DNA of 64,000 bases from an uncultured Bacteroidales bacterium (GCA_934700615.1 CAKUXR010000007.1:1-64000), one strand, 5' to 3'; counted from the first letter of the stretch, positions 18,023-27,297 are shown. Notes: generated from the sequence alone by a model not told the origin. Program-made: numbers and translations.

Positions 18023-19417
18023 TCAATATCCGAGTGTTTTCAACATTGACTCGTAACTCTGTTCCGGTGCGAACAGGCGGGTTGTAACCTTTCCTTCCTT
18101 GTCCTTGTCGATAAGGATGTGCTTAGGAGACGGCTGGAGGCAATGTTTTACTCCGCCGTACCCGGAAATGGCTTCCTGATATGCACCGGTGTGGAAGAAT
18201 CCGATATAGAGGGGATCCCTCCTGCTCCTTACGATAGGAAGGAAGATGGCATTGGCATGAGCCTCTGAATTGTAATAGTCCTTGCTGTCGCAGGTGAGAC
18301 CTCCAAGGAAGACTCTGTGGTATTCGTCATTCCATTTGTTGATCGGCAACAAGATGAAACGCTGGTTCAGACCCCAGGTGTCAGGAAGTGTAGTCATGAA
18401 TGAATTGTCGATCATGTACCAGCACTCACGGTCATTCTGCTGTTTCACATCGAGAACCTTGAAGATTGTCGCTCCTGATTCTCCGACTGTAAAGTTTCCG
18501 AACTCGGTATAGATGTCCGGAACCGGCACGCCGTGGGCGTCGCAGACGGTCTTGATCTGGTTGACGATTTCCTCGATCATGTACTTGTAATCGTAATCCC
18601 ATGTAAGTGAGGTCTTTATAGGAAGACCGCCACCGATATTGAGGGTGTCGAGATCAGGGCAGATCTGTCTGAGGTCGCAATAGAGGTTCAGACAGCGTGA
18701 AAGCTCATTCCAGTAATACGAGGTATCACGGATACCGGTATTGATGAAGAAATGGAGCATCTTGAGCTTGAACTTAGGGTTCTTGCTGATGCCGTTCTTG
18801 TAGAAAGGAATGATGTCGCTGTATCTGATACCGAGTCTGGATGTATAGAAATCGAATGAAGGCTCCTCCTCTGCAGCGATACGGATTCCAAGGTTGGTAG
18901 GAACCTCTACCAGGTCATCGAGGTCTTCAAGCTCGTTCTTGTTGTCCAGGACAGGGATAAGATTGTGCCAACCTGTATTTAGGAAGTTGGCCATGTTTGC
19001 GATATACTGATATTTCTTGAATCCGTTGCAGATGATGATAAGATCCTTATCTACAAGTTCCTTGTCCTTCAGGCTCTGGATAAGATTCAAATCATAAGCG
19101 GACGAGGTCTCGATATGGACACCGTTCTTGAGGACTTCTTCCAGAACAAACTCAAATTGTGAACTTTTCGTGCAATAGCAATAATGATACTCTCCGTCAT
19201 AGCTGACTTTGGACATTGCATTGCGGAACATTCGTTTCGCCCGCTGTATCTGGCTTGAAATCTTCGGTAAATACGTGATTTTAAGCGGAGTACCATACTC
19301 CTTGATAATGTCCATCATGTTGATGTCATTAACGTACAGGGTTCCATCTTCTACTCTAAACTCATCCTGCGGGAAATCGAAAGTCTGGCCGACCAGGTCG
19401 ATGTATTTGTTCTTCAT
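18023..19417 (-). CDS. Fold-type III PLP-dependent decarboxylase (arginine/diaminopimelate decarboxylase-like)
   Basis: 464 residues with an alanine-racemase-like barrel and C-terminal beta domain. The PLP lysine lies in YHYCYCTKSSQ (about residue 82), followed by GVHIETSSAYDL. The glycine-rich phosphate loop is LNIGGGLPI (about 263), and EFGNFTVGES replaces the usual EPGR loop. The C-terminal active-site pieces are LTCDSKDYY (the C-D-S motif from the neighbouring subunit) and FHTGAYQEAISGYGG. The protein is too short for SpeA and lacks typical LysA signatures, so I call it a Bacteroidota arginine decarboxylase-like enzyme of polyamine synthesis, but substrate is inferred. It is co-transcribed with the RNA methyltransferase. 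A near-consensus TATGTTTTG lies about 35 bases upstream on the minus strand. Confidence 0.72.
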   Translation of the reverse strand: MKNKYIDLVGQTFDFPQDEFRVEDGTLYVNDINMMDIIKEYGTPLKITYLPKISSQIQRAKRMFRNAMSKVSYDGEYHYCYCTKSSQFEFVLEEVLKNGVHIETSSAYDLNLIQSLKDKELVDKDLIIICNGFKKYQYIANMANFLNTGWHNLIPVLDNKNELEDLDDLVEVPTNLGIRIAAEEEPSFDFYTSRLGIRYSDIIPFYKNGISKNPKFKLKMLHFFINTGIRDTSYYWNELSRCLNLYCDLRQICPDLDTLNIGGGLPIKTSLTWDYDYKYMIEEIVNQIKTVCDAHGVPVPDIYTEFGNFTVGESGATIFKVLDVKQQNDRECWYMIDNSFMTTLPDTWGLNQRFILLPINKWNDEYHRVFLGGLTCDSKDYYNSEAHANAIFLPIVRSRRDPLYIGFFHTGAYQEAISGYGGVKHCLQPSPKHILIDKDKEGKVTTRLFAPEQSYESMLKTLGY

Positions 19418-19573
19418 CCTTAAAACTTAGTGTTTATCAAAACATATACTTCAAATAAAAAAACAATAGATTCCGGCATCTCTGCCGAAATCGGATGCAA
19501 ATATAACTTATCAGTTTTAATAAATGAAACCATTTCCCACAAAATTTTTAATAGGAATATCGTCTAAAAACCA

Positions 19574-19581
19574 TAAATTTG
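19574..19581 (+). promoter_or_regulatory. -7 box TAAATTTG for tamL
   Basis: Exact TAnnTTTG match 75 bases before the tamL start codon, predicting a leader of about 68 bases. It lies in an AT-rich 238-base divergent intergenic region. Confidence 0.6.
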
Positions 19582-19655
19582 TACAACTCAAGTTTCGCAA
19601 AGTGCGGAACACATCTTATAGAGACCACTTTTATTTGGTTTGACAGACAGGATAC

Positions 19656-21878
19656 ATGAGACGATTCGAAGGGAAAAACAGCATTACAGCGATTTGTGTT
19701 GCCGCAATGGCAACTGCTTTGGCGTTTTTTGCCCAATCCTGCAGCACGACCAGAGTCCTTCAGGACGGAGAATACCGTCTGGCCAAGAATGAAGTTGTGA
19801 TAGAGAACGACAAGAGATTCAGTACCAATAAAGTAGAGCCGTATATCAAGCAGAAGCCGAACTCGAATCTGATATTCGGCTGGAACCCTTTCCTGAACGT
19901 ATATAACTGGGGAGGCAAAAGCAACTCGTTTTTCGCCAGGCTGTTCAGGAAAATCGGAACCCCGCCGGTCGTGTACGAGCCGGATAAGGTCAATGCTTCT
20001 GAGGATAATATCAAGCGGCATCTGGAGTACCTCGGCTATTATGGCTCCGAGGTCGGTTCCGAGGTCAATGTCAAACGGAAGAATGTTAAAGTGACATATA
20101 AGGTAACATTAGGCAAGCGGTTTCCAATCAAGGACATACATTACAATGTGCCATCGGGAGGAACCTTTGCTTCTGACTTCCTGCGTGACACCAATAGGGT
20201 GCTTGTCAGACGAGGCGACTGGCTGTCGGAGGAGATGCTCGAGAATGAAAGCCAGCGATCTTCTGCCAAGATGAGAAACCTCGGTTATTATGGTTTTTCG
20301 AAAAGTCATTATTTCTTTCAGGCAGACACACTTACAGATCCGGGCAACGCGATTCTGGAGTACCGTATCAATGAATACACACGTAACGAGAGCGAGAAAG
20401 ATGCGACTCCCATACGCAAATTCACATTCAATGACGTGGTCATTTCACACCCGGAGACGTTCAAAATCAGGGAAAAGGTCTTGCGCGACCTCAATACCAT
20501 CCGACCCGGCGACCTTTACAGCGAGAACATCGTCAACAATACCTATACCCGCCTGTCTTCGCTCAGCGTGCTCAGCAGTGTCAATGTCGATGTGCGTCAG
20601 ATAGATACGGCCCTTGTCAATGCCGACATCACTCTTTCAGGAGCGCGTCTCCAGGGAACGAAGGTCAACATTGAGGCATCTTCGAATTCAAGCGGACTTT
20701 TCGGCATTTCGCCGGGACTTTCATATTATCACAGGAACATTTTCCGCGGAGGTGAGGTCCTGAACCTTAACTTTTCTGGAAATTTCCAGTTCAAGCCGAA
20801 CAGCGACATGCGCTCCACTGAATTCAGCGTCTCCGCAGGAGTGAAGATTCCGAGGTTCGTGTTCATACCTGTCCATAAATTCCGCAAGGCAGTGCCTTAT
20901 ACTGAAATAAAGGCATCCTACAATTATCAGGACCGCCCGGAATACAAGAGGAATATAATCTCATATTCATTCGGCTACACCGGTTCATATAAGAAACTGT
21001 ATTTCCAGTTCTATCCTACGCAGCTCAATATCGTGAGAATGTTCAAGATAGACCCGACATTCTTCAATAATGTGATGATGAACTCCATAGTCAGGAGCGC
21101 ATACACGGACCACTTTGATTTCGGTGCCGGAGGAACTCTCTATTACACGACAAGCACTGATGTCAATCCCAAGAATTCGTACCATTACTTCAAATTCCAG
21201 TTCAATGAGGCCGGCAATGTGCTCTCGCTGTTCAATCCGGTCATCAGGAAGGACGGCAAGACTGGGGAACATCAGATCTGGGGTACAAGTTATTCCCAGT
21301 ACGTCAGGGGAGAGTTTACTGCCGGAAAAACTTGGGTGTTCGGAAAGAACGGGAAACAGGCAATCGCCACGAGATTTCTCGCGGGAGCAGGTCTGCCGTA
21401 CGGAAACTCATCATCCATGCCGTTTGAGCAGCAGTTCTATAGCGGTGGTGCAAACAGTTTGAGGGGTTGGCAGGCCAGGACAATCGGTCCGGGTACGGCT
21501 CCCCGCGATACCGTCTTTGTTATTCCTAACCAGACTGGCGACGTAAAACTTGAAGCAAATCTCGAGTACCGTTTTGGCCTCTTCTGGAAGTTTAATGGTG
21601 CCGTGTTCGCTGATGCCGGTAACGTCTGGTACCTGAAAGACAATGGGTTGACATCTTATGACCAGAGTAAGATCAATGCCCGGAATTTTCTGGAAGGCAT
21701 TGCGATTGACTGGGGGCTGGGACTGCGTCTTGACCTTAACTTCATCCTTGTCCGTCTCGATATGGGTATGGTGGTCAGAAATCCGTCCAAAGAACCTGAG
21801 CAAAGATGGGTCGGCCCCGGAGGATGGTTCCGGAGCGACGGGTTCGCCGTGCATTTCGGAGTCGGATATCCGTTCTGA
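19656..21878 (+). CDS. tamL: TamL-type BamA/TamA (Omp85) outer membrane protein
   Basis: 740 residues. The signal peptide ends with the lipobox AQSC (Cys about 29), so unlike proteobacterial TamA this is a lipoprotein, the hallmark of Bacteroidota TamL. Residues about 35-330 form POTRA-like domains (for example EYRLAKNEVVIEND at the start, RFPIKDIHYNVPSG, IRKFTFNDVVI, LSSLSVLSSVNVDVR). Residues about 340-740 are the 16-strand barrel with the typical GISPGLSYYHRN, the lid-loop region YSGGANSLRGWQART (matching the Omp85 VRGF/Y-type motif) and the final strand VHFGVGYPF ending in Phe. It inserts outer-membrane proteins, together with TamB. No tamB is in the window; the gene faces rarA tail to tail. 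Confidence 0.88.
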   Translation: MRRFEGKNSITAICVAAMATALAFFAQSCSTTRVLQDGEYRLAKNEVVIENDKRFSTNKVEPYIKQKPNSNLIFGWNPFLNVYNWGGKSNSFFARLFRKIGTPPVVYEPDKVNASEDNIKRHLEYLGYYGSEVGSEVNVKRKNVKVTYKVTLGKRFPIKDIHYNVPSGGTFASDFLRDTNRVLVRRGDWLSEEMLENESQRSSAKMRNLGYYGFSKSHYFFQADTLTDPGNAILEYRINEYTRNESEKDATPIRKFTFNDVVISHPETFKIREKVLRDLNTIRPGDLYSENIVNNTYTRLSSLSVLSSVNVDVRQIDTALVNADITLSGARLQGTKVNIEASSNSSGLFGISPGLSYYHRNIFRGGEVLNLNFSGNFQFKPNSDMRSTEFSVSAGVKIPRFVFIPVHKFRKAVPYTEIKASYNYQDRPEYKRNIISYSFGYTGSYKKLYFQFYPTQLNIVRMFKIDPTFFNNVMMNSIVRSAYTDHFDFGAGGTLYYTTSTDVNPKNSYHYFKFQFNEAGNVLSLFNPVIRKDGKTGEHQIWGTSYSQYVRGEFTAGKTWVFGKNGKQAIATRFLAGAGLPYGNSSSMPFEQQFYSGGANSLRGWQARTIGPGTAPRDTVFVIPNQTGDVKLEANLEYRFGLFWKFNGAVFADAGNVWYLKDNGLTSYDQSKINARNFLEGIAIDWGLGLRLDLNFILVRLDMGMVVRNPSKEPEQRWVGPGGWFRSDGFAVHFGVGYPF

Positions 21879-21893
21879 TTTTTGTCGACTTGA

Positions 21894-23216
21894 TTATTTC
21901 TTGTAATACTTTGGCCAGCAGGACTCCAGATACGATTTCAGCCCGTCCTCATGGCGGTTCTCGGCAGGCTGGTAGAACACGGTGCCTCTCAGTCCGTCCG
22001 GCATGAATTCCTGATCCACAAAATGTCCGGGATAATCATGTGAATACTTGTATCCGTCGCTGTATCCAAGCTCCTTCATGAGAGAAGTCGGCGCATTTCT
22101 GAGCTGGAGCGGAACCGCTTCGGCCTGTGTCTTGGATGCTACTTCAAGAGCCTGATTGATAGCTATATAGGCGGAATTGCTCTTTGGCGAGGATGCCAGA
22201 TATATTGTCGCTTCTGCAAGAGGAATCCTGCCCTCGGGCATCCCTATGGAAGATACGGTCTGGAAACATGCATTGGCCAGCAGGAGGGCATTCGGATTTG
22301 CTAGCCCGATATCCTCGGCCGCAGAAATGCAGAGTCTTCTGGCGATGAAAACCGGGTCCTCTCCACCGTCAATCATGCGGGCCAGATAATAGATTGCCGC
22401 ATTAGGGTCCGAACCGCGGATGCTCTTGATGAAGGCAGAAATGATGTCGTAATGCATCTCTCCACCCTTGTCATATCTGGAGGCATTGGTCTGGAGACAC
22501 GACTCAACTGTCTTATTGTCAATGACAACCGGTGTTTTTCCTGTGGAAAAGTCAATGACGATTTCCAGGATATTTAGAAGTTTTCTCGCATCACCGCCGG
22601 AGTATCTCAGAAGCGCCTCATCTTCATTGATCTTGATCTCCTTGTGCTTCAGTATCTCGTCTTCGCGCAGGGCGCGGGCGAGAAGGTCTCTCAGGTCAGA
22701 AGCCTCCAACGATTTGAGAACCAGCACCTGACACCTTGAGAGAAGAGGATTGATGACCTCGAAGGACGGATTTTCCGTGGTGGCTCCGATAAGTATTACG
22801 GTTCCGTCTTCGACTGCGCCAAGAAGAGCATCCTGCTGCGCCTTGTTGAACCTGTGAATTTCGTCAATGAAAAGAATCGGTGCTCCTTTGTCGGCCCCGA
22901 ACATTGACGTTGCTGAAGACCTGGCCCTGTCTATGACTTCGCGGACGTCTTTTACACCTGAACTTACGGCGGACAGTGTATAGAAATCCCTGTCCATCGA
23001 ATTGGCCACAATCCTGGCAAGCGATGTCTTGCCTACACCTGGAGGACCCCAAAGTATGAAGGAGGTCAGGTTCCCTCCCTCTATCATATTTCTGAGGACA
23101 CAGCCTTTGCCTACCAGATGTTTCTGGCCCACATATTCATCCAGATTACGTGGCCGCATCCTTTCAGGCAGTGGCGGAAGCATCTTATTGTATGTGTTTG
23201 CAGAATTGTTAGCCAT
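21894..23216 (-). CDS. rarA: RarA/MgsA-type AAA+ ATPase (replication-associated recombination)
   Basis: 440 residues from the ATG at 23216 (MANNSANTYNK). An in-frame ATG 18 bases upstream exists but gives a non-homologous extension. Motifs: PRNLDEYVGQKHLVG at the start, Walker A GPPGVGKT (about 55-62), Walker B LFIDEIHRF (about 115), sensor 1 GATTENPSF, an arginine finger region SRCQV, then the tetramerisation domain with YLARMIDGGEDPVFIARRL and the C-terminal DYPGHFVDQEFMPDGL. It acts at stalled replication forks. Divergent from pyruvate kinase, with its own promoter. Confidence 0.95.
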   Translation of the reverse strand: MANNSANTYNKMLPPLPERMRPRNLDEYVGQKHLVGKGCVLRNMIEGGNLTSFILWGPPGVGKTSLARIVANSMDRDFYTLSAVSSGVKDVREVIDRARSSATSMFGADKGAPILFIDEIHRFNKAQQDALLGAVEDGTVILIGATTENPSFEVINPLLSRCQVLVLKSLEASDLRDLLARALREDEILKHKEIKINEDEALLRYSGGDARKLLNILEIVIDFSTGKTPVVIDNKTVESCLQTNASRYDKGGEMHYDIISAFIKSIRGSDPNAAIYYLARMIDGGEDPVFIARRLCISAAEDIGLANPNALLLANACFQTVSSIGMPEGRIPLAEATIYLASSPKSNSAYIAINQALEVASKTQAEAVPLQLRNAPTSLMKELGYSDGYKYSHDYPGHFVDQEFMPDGLRGTVFYQPAENRHEDGLKSYLESCWPKYYKK

Positions 23217-23344
23217 AATATAATGAATTGACAATCAATAAGTAAAACAATTATGTTAATTGCATGTAACAAAATTGTTATCGCGCGTTGCAGCCAGTCG
23301 TAACCATATTTTGACATCCGGATGGCCGTTCTGTGCGCGTTCTA

Positions 23345-23352
23345 CAAAGATA
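23345..23352 (-). promoter_or_regulatory. -7 box TATCTTTG for rarA
   Basis: Minus-strand TATCTTTG, exact TAnnTTTG match, about 129 bases upstream of the rarA start. It is divergent from the pyk promoter 37 bases away. Confidence 0.5.
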
Positions 23353-23388
23353 ATGATAAATACGCATTGAACATTGACCTGAAATCAT

Positions 23389-23396
23389 TAATTTTG
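23389..23396 (+). promoter_or_regulatory. -7 box TAATTTTG for pyk operon
   Basis: Exact TAnnTTTG match 26 bases before the pyk start codon; the mRNA would start near 23403. A purine-rich AATAAGGAAA lies between this box and the start codon. Confidence 0.6.
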
Positions 23397-23421
23397 CAAT
23401 AAGGAAAAACCAAAAACAACG

Positions 23422-24825
23422 ATGATCGAGAAAAAAACGAAGATTATTTGTACAATCGCGGACAACAGATGCGATGAAGAGTTTATCAGACAGCTCTATG
23501 AAAATGGAATGAATGTGGTCCGCATCAATTCGGCTCATGCATCCGTGGAAGGAGCGCAGGAGATAGTGGACAACGTCCGTAAGGTATCTGACAAGATTGC
23601 CATTCTCATTGATACCAAGGGGCCGGAAGTCAGATTGACGCAGATGGCCGATTCCGTCGGATTTGTTGCACACGTGGGGGAGACACTGGAAATTGTCGAT
23701 GATCCTTCCAAGCCCTGCAGAAAAGGAGTCCTCTATACCTCATATCCGCATATGGCAGAAGACGTGCCTGTAGGCGCTGACATTCTCATTGACGATGGTT
23801 CCGTGGATTTGTCAGTTGTGGGCAAGGAAGAAGGAAAACTGATTTGCAAAGTCATGAATGAGGGCCTGATCAAGGGTCATAAGAGCGTCAATGTTCCTAA
23901 TGTCCATATAAATCTGCCTGCGGTTACTGAGAAAGACAGGATGTTCATACACTGGGCAGTGAAGGCTAACATTGACTTTGTTGCACATTCATTTGTCCGC
24001 AGTGCTGATGACCTTCATGAAATTCAGGATATTCTCGATGCTGAGAACAGTCACCTCAAGATAATTTCCAAGATTGAAAATCAGCAAGGTGTTGACAATC
24101 TGGATGATATCCTCACATATTGCTATGGAATCATGGTCGCCAGAGGAGACCTCGGAGTGGAAATTCCGGCGGAGCGCATACCTCTTGTCCAGAGAGATAT
24201 CGTGAAGGCTTGCCGTGACAGGAAAAAGCCGGTTATCGTGGCTACACAGATGCTCCAGAGCATGATTGACAATCCGAGGCCTACACGTGCCGAGGTGACT
24301 GACGTTGCCAATGCGATTTTCCAGAGTGCTGATGCGATAATGCTCAGCGGAGAAAGCGCGTATGGCAAATATCCGGTCGAGGCAGTGAAGACAATGACAC
24401 GGATTGCCCTTCAGACGGAGGGAACGCTTGATGTGAATCTTGACCTTGACCTCAGGAAGGTTGTGAAGCCTGTAGCTGTCGTTCTGGCCCAGTCACTGGT
24501 GGCAGCGACACAGGAACTGCCGGTAAAGGCATTGATATTCGACACTTACACCGGCCGTGTGGGACGTTACATTTCGACTTTCAGGCCGAAAGTCCCTATC
24601 TACGCCATGTGCTACAATGATTATACGATGCGTGAACTTGCTCTTGTCTTCGGTGTCAAGGCCTATCCTTTCGGTGTTGTGAAGGACAAGGAGGAATTCG
24701 CGCAGAAGGCCGTGGAAATGCTTGCCCTGGAAGGAAAGATACACGAAGGTGATCTCATCGGTTTCATCGGCGGTGTGTTCGGCGAACAGATCGGCGCGAC
24801 ATACATGGAGTTGAAAAACGTCTGA
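23422..24825 (+). CDS. pyk: Pyruvate kinase
   Basis: 467 residues, the typical bacterial length. It converts PEP and ADP to pyruvate and ATP in the last step of glycolysis. Visible motifs: TKIICTIADNR (start), VVRINSAHAS (usual R-x-N-x-S-H; here Ala precedes His), IDTKGPEVR, ISKIENQQGVDNLDDI with the catalytic Lys (about residue 215), GIMVARGDLGVEIP, and KPVIVATQMLQSM. The C-terminal allosteric domain (about 345-467) is intact. First gene of an operon with two small exported proteins and an FprA flavoprotein; the next frame begins 3 bases after its stop. Confidence 0.97.
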   Translation: MIEKKTKIICTIADNRCDEEFIRQLYENGMNVVRINSAHASVEGAQEIVDNVRKVSDKIAILIDTKGPEVRLTQMADSVGFVAHVGETLEIVDDPSKPCRKGVLYTSYPHMAEDVPVGADILIDDGSVDLSVVGKEEGKLICKVMNEGLIKGHKSVNVPNVHINLPAVTEKDRMFIHWAVKANIDFVAHSFVRSADDLHEIQDILDAENSHLKIISKIENQQGVDNLDDILTYCYGIMVARGDLGVEIPAERIPLVQRDIVKACRDRKKPVIVATQMLQSMIDNPRPTRAEVTDVANAIFQSADAIMLSGESAYGKYPVEAVKTMTRIALQTEGTLDVNLDLDLRKVVKPVAVVLAQSLVAATQELPVKALIFDTYTGRVGRYISTFRPKVPIYAMCYNDYTMRELALVFGVKAYPFGVVKDKEEFAQKAVEMLALEGKIHEGDLIGFIGGVFGEQIGATYMELKNV

Positions 24826-24828
24826 TTC

Positions 24829-25359
24829 TTGCTGAAGAAACTTGTCATATCGCTGATTTTCGTGTTCTGTCTGCTCGTATCTGAGGAAGGCAGGGCACAA
24901 ACTTTTGAGTGCGGTCTGATTTCTTCTGCGGCACAAGCCGGTTTGAGGTTCCGCTTCATGTCCGGACGCAATGACTCTGAACTGAGGTTGTGTGCCGACT
25001 TGTATCATGTCATTGACGGAAAGAACAATTGTCCTGGAGGACTCGCGAGTTATTTCATCAGATTCAATGCCGCTGAATGGAAGATCAATGATGAGGTACG
25101 GGTTCAGTTCAATGCTGGTCCGGGCGCTTCTGCAGGATATGTCATGGACAACAGTGACAGACGCGGAGTCGTTGCCGGCATGTCTGGAATGGCGTCCTTT
25201 GATTTCCGTTTCAATTCCGGACTTTCAGTTTCTGCGGGTTTTTCTGCGATACTCGGATGTCATACAGGCAAGAAAAACGGAAATACGACATTGACCTTCT
25301 ACCATAATGGAATATACCGGGCGTGGATACCTGAAATTAGCATAAACTACAGATTCTGA
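24829..25359 (+). CDS. Small exported protein, probable outer membrane barrel
   Basis: 176 residues from a TTG at 24829 (a CTG at 24832 is the next codon); there is no ATG before the signal peptide. The N-terminus LKKLVISLIFVFCLLVSEEGRAQ is a clear Sec signal, and the mature part is rich in alternating polar/hydrophobic strands ending in SINYRF, an aromatic C-terminus typical of outer membrane barrels. Family not recognised. It starts 3 bases after pyk and its stop directly abuts the ATG of the next gene, so translation is likely coupled. Confidence 0.6.
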   Translation: MLKKLVISLIFVFCLLVSEEGRAQTFECGLISSAAQAGLRFRFMSGRNDSELRLCADLYHVIDGKNNCPGGLASYFIRFNAAEWKINDEVRVQFNAGPGASAGYVMDNSDRRGVVAGMSGMASFDFRFNSGLSVSAGFSAILGCHTGKKNGNTTLTFYHNGIYRAWIPEISINYRF

Positions 25360-25974
25360 ATGCGTTGTCTCCGTATAATAATGGCATTGAGCCTGATTTT
25401 TGTTTCAGTGGGTCTTCATTCTGAGGGCCTGCGGGGACACAGATTCCATTACGGAGCCGAATGGGGCATCAATTCACCTATGCTGGTGGGTATCTATAAC
25501 ACTTATCTTTCTACGGAAGGTTATCTTGTCGAGACTAAGGATTTGAGGTTCAGCGGTCATGTCAATGGTACTGTACTTGGTTTTGTGGGATATGATATGA
25601 GCCCGCGTTTCGGAATGTCGCTTCTTGGCGGATATATGGGATTGAGAGCAGGGGAGAGAGCGTATCCGGTATCATTGCGGGGTTCTTTTGCATTGGGAAT
25701 GAACGGATTGGAGGAGGGTGGCTCCATTTTTGTCGAAGCCGGTGCCGCTTTCCGTCATTCTGTGAAACCGGCTCCTGTCGGAAAAATCGGATACTCGTAC
25801 AGATGCAGGCTTGCCAGAAATTTTGCGGTCGATTTCAATGCTGCTGCGATTGCGTCATTTTCTCATCCCAAAGTCTTTGACAAGTATTCCGGAAAATATG
25901 CGCCGGCCGGGAATGTCGGGGTGAGCCAGAGCCTGAATGTCGGTGCCATAATTACTGTGGCTTTAGTCTTTTGA
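25360..25974 (+). CDS. Exported beta-barrel-like protein
   Basis: 204 residues beginning on the base after the preceding stop. Signal peptide MRCLRIIMALSLIFVSVGLHS-EG. The mature chain has strands with alternating aromatic and glycine residues (FHYGAEWGINSP, YDMSPRFGMSLLGGYMG, NVGAIITVALVF) and ends in Phe. This matches small porin-like or PorT-type barrels in Bacteroidota, but I cannot name the family. It resembles its upstream neighbour in layout, so the two may work together. Confidence 0.6.
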   Translation: MRCLRIIMALSLIFVSVGLHSEGLRGHRFHYGAEWGINSPMLVGIYNTYLSTEGYLVETKDLRFSGHVNGTVLGFVGYDMSPRFGMSLLGGYMGLRAGERAYPVSLRGSFALGMNGLEEGGSIFVEAGAAFRHSVKPAPVGKIGYSYRCRLARNFAVDFNAAAIASFSHPKVFDKYSGKYAPAGNVGVSQSLNVGAIITVALVF

Positions 25975-25993
25975 TACATAATTAATTGATAAT

Positions 25994-27154
25994 ATGAAAC
26001 TTAGTGAACATGTAAGGTATGTTGGAGTCAATGACTTCAGACCTTTTCTTTTCGAGAATCAGTGGACTCTTCCTCATGGTGTCTCATATAACTCATATCT
26101 GGTAGTGGATGAAAAGATAGCTCTTGTGGATACGGCCGCAGCTGCATTCGGAGAGCAGTTCCTTGCAAATATCAGGGAGGAGATAGGGGACAGGCAAGTG
26201 GACTATCTGATAGTCAACCACATGGAGCCGGACCATTCTGCCCTGATGTCTCTGGTCCGTAAGGAATATCCTGGTATTCAGATTGTTACAAATGCCAAGG
26301 CCGTGCCTATGATAGAGGGATATAATGGAATTACTGACAATGTCAAGGTCATCAAGGAAGGTGAAGTCCTCAGTCTGGGTTCGGTATCATTGACATTCGC
26401 GATGATTCCTATGGTTCACTGGCCGGAAACAATGGTTACGTATCTTGCTGAGGAACAGACCCTTTTCTCCGGTGACGCATTCGGATGTTTCGGTGCGGTC
26501 GAGGGTAAGATCCGTGACAGGTTCGAGGAGTACAGGGACGACATGGTCAGGTATTATGCCAGCATCGTCGGCAAATATGGGCAGCCGGTCCAGGCGGCAT
26601 TGAAGAAACTCTCAGGTCTCGCCCTGTCAAGGATTTGCAGTACACACGGTCCTGTCTGGGAGTCTCAGATTCCGCAGGTGGTAGCCTTGTATGACAGGAT
26701 GAGCCGCTATGAGACTGACAAGGGCGTCTGCATCGTAGTCGGTTCGATGTACGGAAACACTGAAAAGGCTGCCGAGGCAATACATGCCGAATTCGTAAAG
26801 ATGGGAGTCAAGTGTGTGATTCACAATGCAGTAACAGAGAACCCGTCGTTCATCTACAAGGATGTTTTCGAGTATAATACGCTGATTTGCGGTTCTCCTA
26901 CCTATAATAATGATATTTTCCCTGCTGTCCGTGAAGTTCTGTACGGTGTCTGTGCAAGACAGGTCAAGAATCATGGCTTTGCCGCTTTCGGCTCTTTTAC
27001 CTGGGCAGGTGCCAGCGTGAAGCTCATGAATGAGATGGCTTCAGCCGCCGGATTGAAACTGCTTTCTGAGGGCATGTCTTTCCGCCAGGGTTTCGGTGAG
27101 AAATATTCTGACAACGTCGTCGCTTTTGTGGACGAGGTCATAAATAATATGTAG
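25994..27154 (+). CDS. FprA-type flavodiiron protein (A-type flavoprotein)
   Basis: 386 residues, two domains. The metallo-beta-lactamase-like domain (about 1-245) holds the diiron ligands: H76-x-E78-x-D80-H81 in NHMEPDHS, the His of MVHWPETM, the Asp of FSGDAFG and the His of CSTHGPVW. The flavodoxin domain (about 250-386) starts with IVVGSMYGNTEKAAEA, the FMN phosphate loop, and has GSPTYNN and GSFTWAGASV. Such enzymes reduce oxygen or nitric oxide to protect anaerobes. It lies 19 bases after the barrel gene and ends at a strong terminator. Confidence 0.93.
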   Translation: MKLSEHVRYVGVNDFRPFLFENQWTLPHGVSYNSYLVVDEKIALVDTAAAAFGEQFLANIREEIGDRQVDYLIVNHMEPDHSALMSLVRKEYPGIQIVTNAKAVPMIEGYNGITDNVKVIKEGEVLSLGSVSLTFAMIPMVHWPETMVTYLAEEQTLFSGDAFGCFGAVEGKIRDRFEEYRDDMVRYYASIVGKYGQPVQAALKKLSGLALSRICSTHGPVWESQIPQVVALYDRMSRYETDKGVCIVVGSMYGNTEKAAEAIHAEFVKMGVKCVIHNAVTENPSFIYKDVFEYNTLICGSPTYNNDIFPAVREVLYGVCARQVKNHGFAAFGSFTWAGASVKLMNEMASAAGLKLLSEGMSFRQGFGEKYSDNVVAFVDEVINNM

Positions 27155-27164
27155 ATAATGATGC

Positions 27165-27198
27165 AAGGCCAGTTTCTGCTTAAGAACTGGCCTTGTGT
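27165..27198 (+). terminator. Rho-independent-like terminator after fprA-type gene
   Basis: AAGGCCAGTT (27165-27174) pairs with AACTGGCCTT (27185-27194), ten base pairs with a 10-base loop. The run of T after it is poor (TTGTG), so efficiency is uncertain. Confidence 0.65.
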
Positions 27199-27217
27199 CG
27201 TATCATCAGACTCGAGG

Positions 27218-27263
27218 TTTTACGTGTCGTAAAAAATAGTTATATTTGTCAGTTAAATGACAA
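27218..27263 (+). promoter_or_regulatory. Host promoter with two palindromes, upstream of the dif-like site
   Basis: TATATTTG at 27241-27248 matches TAnnTTTG exactly and points rightwards. Just upstream is a perfect inverted repeat, TTTTACG (27218-27224) and CGTAAAA (27228-27234) around TGT, in the -33 to -14 region, which is a typical operator position. Overlapping the -7 end and the presumed start site is a second, TTGTCA (27246-27251) and TGACAA (27258-27263). No gene follows until the provirus. Without the provirus this promoter would lie about 50 bases before the Na/Pi cotransporter start codon, so it is probably that operon's native promoter. Confidence 0.55.
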
Positions 27264-27270
27264 CATTATA

Positions 27271-27297
27271 TTGTTACACAATTTAACGTTATGTTAA
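27271..27297 (+). repeat. attL: dif-like Xer site, left
   Basis: The left site has TGTTACACAAT (XerC-like arm), TTAACG (6-base centre) and TTATGTTAATA (XerD-like arm; E. coli dif has TTATGTTAAAT). It shares GTTACACAATTTA and TTATGTTAA with the right copy. The minus-strand stop codon of the small membrane protein gene lies within this site (27294-27296). Confidence 0.8.

Noticed and set aside
23235..23340. A third dif-like site (sequence with TTATGTTAA near 23252)
   Set aside because: Only the XerD-like half is present; no XerC-like arm at the right spacing and no element boundary here.
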